Shown here: in pieces, positions 45,739-54,584 of the stretch
Numbering within the stretch: the stretch's first letter is position 1
Layout of the letters: the number at the start of each line of letters is the position of its first letter
Origin: Byssochlamys sp. IMV 00236
Taxonomy: Eukaryota > Ascomycota > Eurotiomycetes > Eurotiales > Thermoascaceae
Direction: 5' to 3'
Assembly (NCBI GenBank): GCA_001931875.2
Contig: MSJH02000840.1
Span: 434,001-498,000, forward strand
DNA: 64,000 bases
Program-made: the position numbers and the translations under genes
Notes under the pieces: generated by a model
What the model was told of the DNA's origin: nothing
Database searches by the model: none
Seen by the model: only the letters and a program-made list of their open reading frames with translations

Positions 45739-48606
45739 ATGGCTTACAACGCCATTGCTCAGGTCGACCACGAGGTGGCTTCCAACGCGACGAGTTCTAA
45801 TGCAGGCAGTCCGCCCCCGTCGCCATCCAAGCACGATGCCTTCCAGCCGGTCTCCCTCGACGTCGACAATCTGGGCGGAGGGAGGTTCCTGGAAGCATCT
45901 CAAACAGAGCAAGGATCAAGCAGCAGTCGCTTGGGGTCGATGATCCGATCTATCACGTCGAACAGCTATGACATGTTGGACGATGATGACTATGAAGCCG
46001 CCGATCTCCCAGACCAAAGGTCTAACTCGCACCAAAGCGGGCCCGTCGCTGGAGTCGACACGAACCCCCGTTCACGGCCTCGTTCGCCGTCACCAGAACC
46101 GCTGATACGCTCTCCCAGCAATCACTCGATTTCTCTTCGTCATCCGACCCCGGATCTACAGTCGTTACAAGGGGCATATGTGAGCAATGTGGAAAGACTG
46201 GAGAAGAGCGCGGAGCGTCTGAGCATGACCTCAGACATTGGACACGAGCTTCGCAAGATGGATCAGGAGCTAAAGAGACGCTCCTCGGCTTCTTCTGCGG
46301 TGCCCCCGGGCACGGAAGCCCTGACAAGGAAGTTCTCGTCGGCATCCGTCTCCAACTCTATCATCAGTCTGAACAATGCAGCCAGGAGCGGTGGCTACTC
46401 CCCGGGAGGGTTTGTCTCATCTCCACGAGGCTCCATCATGTCCGGCAGTTTCTCTCAGGGGGCATTGCGTCTACGTTCGACATCCGTCAGCTCCCAGTTG
46501 GCGCAGGTACACGAACCAGAACAGGAGGACGAATATGCACCAGCGGCTCCGACACCAACAGCCGTTCCTATACTACCCCCTCCACAACCACGGCCTCACC
46601 CCCAAGAGGATAATCATTCGTTCCAGCAGTCTTACGCCGAGCATGAATATGTACAGAACGAATACCAGCCCGAAGATTATCCGGACCGTCCGCCCACAGC
46701 AGCGTCCGGCGACACATACCGACAGGCGCTCACGTTGTTCAGGGACTTCGATGGCGTTCATTGTGTTCCCTCCGCACGAAGTGTCTCACTCGACAGGCCG
46801 CCCTTGGCGAGCGGAGCAGAACGCTACGACGAGCCCCCTACGGGACAGAACATGGTCTACTATCCCGCTCCAGTTCCCATGATGTTGAACCTGCCGCCAC
46901 GACTATCACAAAGACCTCCTGTTTCTGAGCTGGAGAAAAGGCGCACGCAACTTCTGGGTGCCCTGGCTTCCGATAACAGGAAATCGGTCGTGGGGCTCCC
47001 AGGAAGCGAGCATCAAGAACAGGACAACAAAGCCGGTAACAAGCTGTCGAAGCTTCCGTCGCAGCTACGGGCAAGTGTCTTCTTCTCACAGCCCGCCTCG
47101 CATTTGGATATCAAAATGCAGAACGGATCTGCAGTTGCAACGCTCGAGAGTATACTCGATGCGTCTGCAGATGCACCTGTCACTGCGTTTACGGACCACC
47201 CGTTCGCTGGCCACGTGGGGTCAGAGGTCTACGGACGTAGCCAGGCTAATGCATCTTCCAGGAATCTGGCGGAAAAGAAAAAGAAGCGGAAGAGCATCCT
47301 TGGTCTGCGCAGCAGCGCTCTGTCGCCCGGAAGAAAGGAAGGCGGTGAGGCATCTGAGACAGAAGCTGAGCTGGCTGAAAACAATCTCGAAGACACACCG
47401 CTCCGCTCTTCAACTTACGATCTACATGATGTAAACGGTGATCGTCACGCCGGTGCTCATAGCGGCCAGGAAGAGTCTGACGGCTCTGAGGAGGGCGAGG
47501 AAGGGGACGGAGGCGAAGATGAGCTCGCCTATGTTGGACCTCCGACCACCCTTCTGGCTGAGCTTGAGATGAGGAAACAGGAGCAAAAACAGCGGCGACG
47601 AACGGCCGCTACTGCGTTCCCCAATGGCCTGCACTCGACTCTCTTGGAGCTGGATACCGTCGCACAAGTCCAGAGCAAATCAAGACAGCGGCGGCCGGTC
47701 ACTCTTGCGTGGGAACACCCGGATGTCCATAAGCAGGACGGTGAGGAGGACGAAGATGTACCTCTTGGTGTCTTGTTTCCCGGCAAGAGCTCCGCGGCCG
47801 ATGAGAACCGGCCGCTGGGTCTCATGGAAAAGCGAGAGCTGGAAGAAAATGAGCCGTTGAGCAAACGCCGTGCAAGGCTCCGTGGTGAGCCTGTCGTTCC
47901 CCGCGGCCCCAGTGCTATGAGACGGGCGAGCACCATGCACACTGGAGACATACCGAAGCCTGAGGAAGCAGAAAGCGGCGATGAGAACGAGACATTGGCA
48001 CAGCGCCTTCAACGTCTCAAGGAGAAGAACCGGGCCAGCACTGTCATAAGCAGTGACTTCGCCAGTGAAGTCTTGGCTCACTTTGAGAACAAAAACGACG
48101 AAGGAACAGAGAAGAAGGCCGAAGCCGAACAACCGCAAGAGGAGACTCTGGGCCAGCGCCGAAGACGCCTGCAACAGGAGGCCAAGGCACGGCAGTCTGT
48201 ATCCGCAGACCTCGGTACACCGAGATACCGCAGAAGCATGGCAGATATCCTGCAAGCTCACCCTGCTCCTGGCGCTCGAAAGCCATCGCAGGACAACTCC
48301 CGCCGCGGAGCACCCGCGCCGCAGCAAACCCAGACTAACCGCATGTCCATGTTCACCTTACCCACGAGCCTCAACCACGCCGCAGCTGGCTATCCTCCTC
48401 CGTATGCCTATGCAACGGGGCCTCAATATCCAACCATGACCGGTTACAGTACCCCGTTCGTATACAACACCGCAGCCGCACCAGGAATGAACAATTTGAC
48501 CTACAGTATGCCCTATTACGCCAACCAGCCAATGATGGTCGCGCAGCAGCCTATCGATCCTCGCCAGCGCGATGTAATTGACCGCTGGCGCCAGAGCGTG
48601 AGATAG
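45739..48606 (+). CDS. Large mostly disordered fungal protein with repeated E-x-P/T-L motifs
   Basis: Single exon, 955 residues. No enzyme or membrane domain is visible. The N-terminal 500 residues are Ser/Pro/Asp-rich (for example SPPPSPSKHDAFQPVSLDVD). A predicted helix at about 150-190 reads NVERLEKSAERLSMTSDIGH. A basic stretch KKKKRKSILGLRSS near 515 could be a nuclear signal. From about 665 to 810 a short motif recurs five times: EDVPLGVLF, ENRPLGLME, ENEPLSKRRARL, ENETLAQRLQRL and EETLGQRRRRL. The later copies end in an Arg/Leu helix. The C-terminal 140 residues are Pro/Tyr/Gln-rich (YPPPYAYATGPQYPTMTGYS) and end with RWRQSVR. The length of the frame and its steady composition make it a gene; function unknown. 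Confidence 0.85.
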   Translation: MAYNAIAQVDHEVASNATSSNAGSPPPSPSKHDAFQPVSLDVDNLGGGRFLEASQTEQGSSSSRLGSMIRSITSNSYDMLDDDDYEAADLPDQRSNSHQSGPVAGVDTNPRSRPRSPSPEPLIRSPSNHSISLRHPTPDLQSLQGAYVSNVERLEKSAERLSMTSDIGHELRKMDQELKRRSSASSAVPPGTEALTRKFSSASVSNSIISLNNAARSGGYSPGGFVSSPRGSIMSGSFSQGALRLRSTSVSSQLAQVHEPEQEDEYAPAAPTPTAVPILPPPQPRPHPQEDNHSFQQSYAEHEYVQNEYQPEDYPDRPPTAASGDTYRQALTLFRDFDGVHCVPSARSVSLDRPPLASGAERYDEPPTGQNMVYYPAPVPMMLNLPPRLSQRPPVSELEKRRTQLLGALASDNRKSVVGLPGSEHQEQDNKAGNKLSKLPSQLRASVFFSQPASHLDIKMQNGSAVATLESILDASADAPVTAFTDHPFAGHVGSEVYGRSQANASSRNLAEKKKKRKSILGLRSSALSPGRKEGGEASETEAELAENNLEDTPLRSSTYDLHDVNGDRHAGAHSGQEESDGSEEGEEGDGGEDELAYVGPPTTLLAELEMRKQEQKQRRRTAATAFPNGLHSTLLELDTVAQVQSKSRQRRPVTLAWEHPDVHKQDGEEDEDVPLGVLFPGKSSAADENRPLGLMEKRELEENEPLSKRRARLRGEPVVPRGPSAMRRASTMHTGDIPKPEEAESGDENETLAQRLQRLKEKNRASTVISSDFASEVLAHFENKNDEGTEKKAEAEQPQEETLGQRRRRLQQEAKARQSVSADLGTPRYRRSMADILQAHPAPGARKPSQDNSRRGAPAPQQTQTNRMSMFTLPTSLNHAAAGYPPPYAYATGPQYPTMTGYSTPFVYNTAAAPGMNNLTYSMPYYANQPMMVAQQPIDPRQRDVIDRWRQSVR

Positions 48607-50119
48607 TTAGGGCATGCCGTTAGGTTATTTGTTTTTTTTTTCCTTGAAGCGCAACAAAAACCCTGATATCCTCTGTACATACTCGCTGGCACGAAGCATG
48701 GAGAATTGGTTGGGAGCGGGGAGAAACCGGTGTTGTTGCTGATTTGTTTGTGATATCCGTTGCCGATCTAGTTCCTTCCTCTTTTTATTTTATTTTCTTT
48801 CTTTTTTCGTCTGTCGCGTTGTCATTTATTTTTATTATCATTATCGATACTGTATGAGTAGCATAAGCAGCTGGCGCGAAAGGGAATTGAGTGCATGCGG
48901 TCTTGACATCATTACTGTCGTTTCTGGATTATGTTTGATTATGTTCTTTTCTCGGAGAGACCACTAACTAGGTAGCCATGTTCGTTTTCTAGAGTTACCC
49001 TGTCTCTAAGTAGCATGTCATAGTTAATACATAGCGTGTCTTACTCAAGTTGAACGTCTAATGTTATCTCAGAACGAAGGCTATATGTACTGTACTGTAC
49101 TGTATGTACATGTGAACAATCTCATTGTTTCTAATCGCCTGATAAGGGAAGCATTTTCCGATTCCAATCACAGATTCAGATGCCATTCCCTTCAATTTCC
49201 CGCATATTTCGTGTTCTCTCCCTGCGCTCATACATCTCAACTATCGCACCCTTGGGGCCGATCAGGTCGTTTGCGGAATTATGCGACGTACCATTCTGGG
49301 ACTATCTAGGAGCAAAGGGGTAATTGGCAAACAGCTCGCAGAAGGGAATCAGATGTTTTAACTGCCAAGGAGGGGATGTGAATCACGACTCTGATGTATT
49401 TAATTCTGCTGTGTTAACGATCATCGACGATAACTAGCGCAAGAGGGGTTTAGCATCAGACTGGGGACTAGGCTCTCTCAAGTCCTACCTAACCAGCACG
49501 AGGGCTTTTCTCTGGTATGTCTAGCGGCACGTGGAGTTATGTTAACGCGTAGTCGGCCTTGGAGTACTACTTAAGATTAGAGGAGTCTTTGCGGCACCGT
49601 CAGCGTCCGTTCGGCAAACCATAACTTAAAAAGAATGAAAAGCTCATAATTATTTATTATTATTACCCGTCATGATGTGGTCGATGTATCATTGAGACTC
49701 TTGCTCTGTTCCCAAACAAAGACGCACTTTGCAGCTCGAGAGATTACGTCGCCCATCGGGGGCCGGCATCCCGCTTGCGGAGCTCTAGATTCAGAACGGG
49801 CTTATAGACTGGTAGACAATCTCGCCCTCTCGAGTCCACCCTCTGACACTAGAAACATCCGGCTCGTCGAGATCGAATGTCCTTGAAGACAGGACCAGTC
49901 TGTCCCATCAGTCATTTCTGGTGTTGAAACACTCTCCAGGCTTACGGGGAGTGGAAAGACTCGGCCGGCTTTATCTTGCGATTCATCTAGAATCAGCGCA
50001 ATCGCATGGCCACCACAACAGCCATGAAAATCTGCAGCGCACCACAAACACACTGACCATCTTCAGGGGGGGCACAACAAAGGGCCTAGGAGTAGGAGAG
50101 AGCCATCACGGAAGCTACC
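48607..50119. other. Intergenic region between two hypothetical genes
   Basis: About 1.5 kb. Contains a T-rich 3' flank (48630-48840) and a TACTG/TGTAC repeat near 49085-49105. A plus-strand frame at 49677-49886 is too weak to call, though it could be an upstream exon of the next gene. No other coding signal. Confidence 0.45.
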
Positions 50120-53100
50120 ATGCCGCCATCCACGGTCTTCTCGTACTGGCGAAGGGAACATCGTCGACCGAGTTCCTCTCTTCCCACCTCGCCGCTCCCC
50201 GTACCCAGTGCGAACTTATCGGACAACCCGCCGCAGCTCCCGGGGATCCCACAGACCCCTATACTCTCTGATGCTATCATCGACTCGTCTGCCGTATCTG
50301 ACACCTATTCCCCCGTTCCATTGAGCGAGGATCCACCGGGATGGACCGCCAACAAACCGATGGCAGGCGTTGCTAGCCCTGATACACAGCAATCTCCGGT
50401 CAACCTTCGAGTGCCATCTCCTACACTGGAACGTCTCTCGCGGCCAAACTCGAGCCCAGATGAGACGAAGAAGAAGCCTACAATCACAACTCAATCGAAT
50501 TTGTCCCAGCAATCGGTGATTCCCTCCCGTCAGGAGCACTCCGAATCGGAATCCTCGAAACCGAACTCACCGTGGCGGCTCACCTTTGGGAAAGGATTTC
50601 TAAACCCCCAGTCGCAATCGTCAGACGGCCATAAAAGATCTTCTATGCATGGTGGGATTGTTGGGGAGAAACTGCGCTTAAAATCGTCTCCGGAAGACTC
50701 ACCGGGGGAAGCGGGGGCGCAATCGAGGGATTTCAAGGCCGACAACTTCGGGTCCCGGCGATATAGTGACAATGAGCTACCTGTAGAGCATGCTCCCCAG
50801 AAACATGGGAAGACGAAGCTGCATCTTCTGAACCCTATGTCCCTGCTGGCGCGGAGGCGATCCTCCCAGCTAGCCCACGCAAAACCGGACGAGCTCAAGA
50901 TAGTTCCCGCCATCCCAGATGATTACGATCCCCGAATCCGCGGCAAAATCGTGCATGATTTCTCAGCGCCCAGACAGCGGCGAAATGTTTCCATGGTTGC
51001 TGCTAGTTCCCAGGATACCAGTCAGCAAAGCAGTGGTCTTTCTCCGTATCAGACCACTGACTCTAACAGGAGGCACAGTCAGCATTCTCCAGTCTTCAAG
51101 GAGCACTTTGAAGACGACCAAAAGGCACTTCAGATTGAAAATAAAGGTTATCTCCAGTCGTCACTCTTAACGGGACCTCCGCCCAGCAGCCATGACCCGG
51201 GCGCAGTCCCTGCGTTTGCAAAGAATCTGCCGTCGCAGTTGCCGGAACATACGGAAGAAGCAGCTGAGCGCCCAGTCGAAGACTCAGAACCCTCAAGTGG
51301 TTCTCACAGCCCTACGAAGCGTGCATCACCAAATCAGCAGCAAGGAGGAAATACGGAGTCTCGAGCCACTGGCCTTCCAAGGCACCTCAGAAGTAATGCA
51401 TCGCGATTTAGCTTTGACATGGTTGGAGTCGGTTCATCTGTTCAGGAAAAGCTACTGGAAGAAAAGCACAAAGAAAAGGAGGCAGCACGAAGGGCCAAAG
51501 CAGACCTGGAACGGTCCGAGTACAGTGACGATGAAGACGAGTTTGATTATGACCTTGATGACGACATTGATGGACTGGAAGAGCGTATTCCTGGTGTTAA
51601 CGCTGATTCTGATCCTGATGAGGAGGAAGATGAGGAATTCCGTGGCTTCTCTGGTCCGGGGAAGATAGTGAAGAACACCTTCTTTGTGCCTTCCTTGCCT
51701 CCAGTGATCGCGAGCCCCGTGAATCCTGGCGGCACCGGGCCGGATGCTGTTTCCCAACCTCACGGTGAACAGGCAGAGCGGGCAAACTCCGTATCCGATT
51801 ATGGAGATGCTGCAGGCGATGAAAGGAAGCAAGATCCCCAAAATCATGAAACTGTGGACATGAAAAATCCAGGAGAGATAGTAGAGGTTCCCGGAGCGAG
51901 TAAGACTGAGAATCAACAGTCCGCGGATGACTTCTATTTCCACGACGAAGAGTTTGACGATCTCACTGCGGACACTGGAGAAGAACGGTTCGACGAGTCC
52001 ATCTTCGACGATGAAACCAGCCATCTATACGACCGGAAAGTATCCGCTCCGGCGTTGGGCGCCGTGCCTGAAGCGCAGATCGCACCTAGTGAACCGTTAC
52101 AAGACACCTCCCAAACGACGGATGAAGAGCCCATCATGAACAGCAACCTGCGGCATGTTCCCAGCTTGGCTAGTGATTTTGGATCTCGGCCCATGCAGAG
52201 TGGCCTGCCGCAACGTATTCCCAGCATGACGTCCCCAACCTCACATGTAGGAGTGCTCTCCGAGCACAACCTGGAGGTATTCCATAATGCTCTGGCAAAG
52301 GCGGCCAGCGATGCAGCTCTTCAGCGAACCAGCAGCGTCAGTGAGGTGTCTCTGGGTCGAGAGAGCACGACTCGGTCGGTCGAGTCTCATCCGGGGCTGG
52401 TGTCGGACGACAGTCGCTTGAGCCAGACCCAAACCGTGGATACGATGGCCTTTGACGACATCTTCGACGACGATGGATTCAACTACGATGATGACGGATT
52501 CGACGATGACCCTATTATTGCAGAAGCCAATGCGGAGGCTCTTCAGAATGATGACGAGGGCTTCTATGGCCGAGAATTCGGCTTTTACCCGCAGGCATAC
52601 GGGAATGGAGCTTCAGAAATGGTCAACGGCGGCTATTTCCTACCGCGAGGCATTGAGGGCGTCCACCGCAGCCACAGTGGACGGGTGAACTTCCGGGAAC
52701 CCAGTCTGACTCCCATCACGGAGCGCAGTGAATGGAGCACGAGGAACTCGATCATCTCGCTGACCGCTCACGGGGCGGCGCATTCGAACCCGTCCCTGTC
52801 GAGTCCCGGGTTGGCCCAACTGGTGGACATGGGCGGCATGGATGACGAGATGTCACTGAATGCCTTGATGAAACTTCGCCGCGGAGCATTTGGAGGCAGC
52901 AATGGCAGTCTTCGCAGCAGTGCCAGTCCGTCCCCGCAGCCGCAACAGCCTCCGTCGAACCGCGCCAGCTTCCATAGTGCCTGCGTCGCGTTCATGGATC
53001 CCGCCAACACTCTGGTCGATTCTCCCGGTGCCATGAACCCCATCTCTCCGCTGCCCTTCTCGGACGAAGAAGGGTCCCCAACGAGCCCCACGTTGACGAG

Positions 53101-53338
53101 CAGCTTCTATCAGAAGCTCCCCAAGCCGGTGGTGGGAGAGGGAGAAGTGCGGTCGCCGACGACGAACAACCGACCGCGCCCGTCGCACAGTCGCAACAGC
53201 AGCTCGGCCAGCGTCAGCTACATCAAGGAGACCGACGAGGATGGCTCAAGCAAGTGGGTGCTGGAGCGACGGCGGCCGAGTGACAGTGGCGAGATGGAGG
53301 TCTATCAACGGGAGGTGCTCGAGGAAGGTCGCATCTGA
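50120..53338 (+). CDS. Large acidic, low-complexity fungal protein, unknown function
   Basis: Single exon, 1072 residues, beginning MPPSTVFSYWRREHRRPSSS. It has no signal peptide or membrane segment. The first 430 residues are Ser/Pro-rich. A basic-to-acidic helix follows near 440-470 (VQEKLLEEKHKEKEAARRAK), then a strongly acidic block (YSDDEDEFDYDLDDDIDGLE). Two further blocks mix acidic residues with aromatics: DDFYFHDEEFDDLTAD near 608, and DDIFDDDGFNYDDDGFDDDP near 780. Between them lie many short Ser-rich segments that could be phosphorylated. The C-terminal quarter holds the segments GMDDEMSLNALMKLRRGAFG and FSDEEGSPTSPTLTSSFYQK and ends in charged residues. The pattern suggests a cytoplasmic or nuclear scaffold rather than an enzyme. 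I do not recognise a named family. Confidence 0.85.
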   Translation: MPPSTVFSYWRREHRRPSSSLPTSPLPVPSANLSDNPPQLPGIPQTPILSDAIIDSSAVSDTYSPVPLSEDPPGWTANKPMAGVASPDTQQSPVNLRVPSPTLERLSRPNSSPDETKKKPTITTQSNLSQQSVIPSRQEHSESESSKPNSPWRLTFGKGFLNPQSQSSDGHKRSSMHGGIVGEKLRLKSSPEDSPGEAGAQSRDFKADNFGSRRYSDNELPVEHAPQKHGKTKLHLLNPMSLLARRRSSQLAHAKPDELKIVPAIPDDYDPRIRGKIVHDFSAPRQRRNVSMVAASSQDTSQQSSGLSPYQTTDSNRRHSQHSPVFKEHFEDDQKALQIENKGYLQSSLLTGPPPSSHDPGAVPAFAKNLPSQLPEHTEEAAERPVEDSEPSSGSHSPTKRASPNQQQGGNTESRATGLPRHLRSNASRFSFDMVGVGSSVQEKLLEEKHKEKEAARRAKADLERSEYSDDEDEFDYDLDDDIDGLEERIPGVNADSDPDEEEDEEFRGFSGPGKIVKNTFFVPSLPPVIASPVNPGGTGPDAVSQPHGEQAERANSVSDYGDAAGDERKQDPQNHETVDMKNPGEIVEVPGASKTENQQSADDFYFHDEEFDDLTADTGEERFDESIFDDETSHLYDRKVSAPALGAVPEAQIAPSEPLQDTSQTTDEEPIMNSNLRHVPSLASDFGSRPMQSGLPQRIPSMTSPTSHVGVLSEHNLEVFHNALAKAASDAALQRTSSVSEVSLGRESTTRSVESHPGLVSDDSRLSQTQTVDTMAFDDIFDDDGFNYDDDGFDDDPIIAEANAEALQNDDEGFYGREFGFYPQAYGNGASEMVNGGYFLPRGIEGVHRSHSGRVNFREPSLTPITERSEWSTRNSIISLTAHGAAHSNPSLSSPGLAQLVDMGGMDDEMSLNALMKLRRGAFGGSNGSLRSSASPSPQPQQPPSNRASFHSACVAFMDPANTLVDSPGAMNPISPLPFSDEEGSPTSPTLTSSFYQKLPKPVVGEGEVRSPTTNNRPRPSHSRNSSSASVSYIKETDEDGSSKWVLERRRPSDSGEMEVYQREVLEEGRI

Positions 53339-53793
53339 GATGGATTTTCTGATGTGTCTGCCAAACTGGCCGCCTTCCACTCAGCTTCTTGGATCCATCC
53401 TACCGGCTGTCATCCTCTTTGGCACTGTTTTTTTGGGATGATCGAGTGGCTGCGATGACCTACGAATAATGAATCCTTGTACGAGTCTCTGTTGGTGAAG
53501 CTTACGAGTAAGCAAACGGTGGTCTTATTGCGACCGAGAAGGAGTTTAATTTTGGCTGATAGACCTTTTGGAAATATTTTTGGGACGTGTTTTGTGCTTG
53601 GGGGACCCTGATCTTAGGGGTCTGTATATACATAACTACGGATGGGAACGTTGGGATTGGTATAGTTAACTAACTAGAGGGCGGATAAACAGTAATTACT
53701 AATTACTCGTTTTAGTGCTACCGCCAGATGTCTACCTCTTAGGATCAATTGATTTTGGAACAGCCTGATTATTGGCGTGGCATTCTCATTGTC

Positions 53794-53794
<1 letters not shown>

Positions 53795-53821
<27 letters not shown>
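53795..53821. repeat. (ATT)9 microsatellite
   Basis: Nine ATT copies in the non-coding gap between two genes. Confidence 0.9.
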
Positions 53822-53824
<3 letters not shown>

Positions 53825-54124
53825 TTGCGTACAGCTGTTGTCCGGACATACATGGCTAATTCAGGTATCTAGTTTAGTTGGTTATTATAACTAGCAGAGG
53901 GTATAAGCTATTAAGCACTACTATAACCATCTCTGATCCAGTCAGGACGCGGTGCGTGGATATGCGCATAACCGGATTGGCGTCTCGCTGTTCTCTCGGC
54001 ATCTCAGCTTCGCTGCTCGGGAACTTTTTCGTCACAGCGGTTTGACTTGGAGCAAAAACCCGTCATATCCGTGCCGGTCTCATTGGCTGCTCCCGGACCC
54101 GGAACATCTCTCCTCTTTCTTCTT

Positions 54125-54125
<1 letters not shown>

Positions 54126-54158
<33 letters not shown>
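54126..54158. repeat. (CT)16 tract in the KGD1 promoter/leader
   Basis: Sixteen CT dinucleotides about 430 bp upstream of the start codon. Such tracts are common just upstream of or within leaders of strongly expressed fungal genes. Confidence 0.9.
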
Positions 54159-54161
<3 letters not shown>

Positions 54162-54584
54162 TCCTAGTTACTCTCTCAAGATTAATCCATCTACCTGTCT
54201 CTCTCCTCTCCTCCTCTTCCCTTTCTATTTCTCCCTTCTTTCTTGTTGTCGTTGCTGTAAAGAGAGTTGTGTACTCTCTCTGATGACTTCCGCGTTCTTG
54301 CAGGTGGCACGGCAGCTCTAAGTCGAACACCTGGTTTTTCGACCCGGATCATACATCATTCTCTTCCTTTGCTCCGTCGGTTTAATCCACCCCGGCGTTG
54401 TCCACCATAACTAGCCCTTCGACCACCACCACAGCACTCTTCTGTGGGGTGAATTGATTGAAGCTAATTCTCTTCCCGTTCCGAGCGCCAGTGTTGCATC
54501 GGACGTGTTTTTCTGCGACCTTTTCTGCTTCTTATCGGCCTCGTTCCGGACAGAGCTGAAAAAACCCCCATTTCAACGCCCGCC

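Larger units (their letters stand above)
53339..54584. promoter_or_regulatory. KGD1 upstream region
   Basis: About 1.25 kb. The left part is the 3' flank of the previous gene and carries nine ATT repeats at 53795-53821. The right part is the KGD1 promoter and leader. It has a CCAAT box on the minus strand (ATTGG at 54082-54086), 16 CT repeats at 54126-54158, and a pyrimidine-rich stretch to about 54250. CCAAT boxes bind the HAP complex that drives respiratory genes in fungi; its use here is inference. Confidence 0.5.

Noticed and set aside
46573..48327. Antisense and shifted frames within the 955-residue protein gene
   Set aside because: All lie inside a long single-exon gene on the plus strand; none has an independent start or intron signals.
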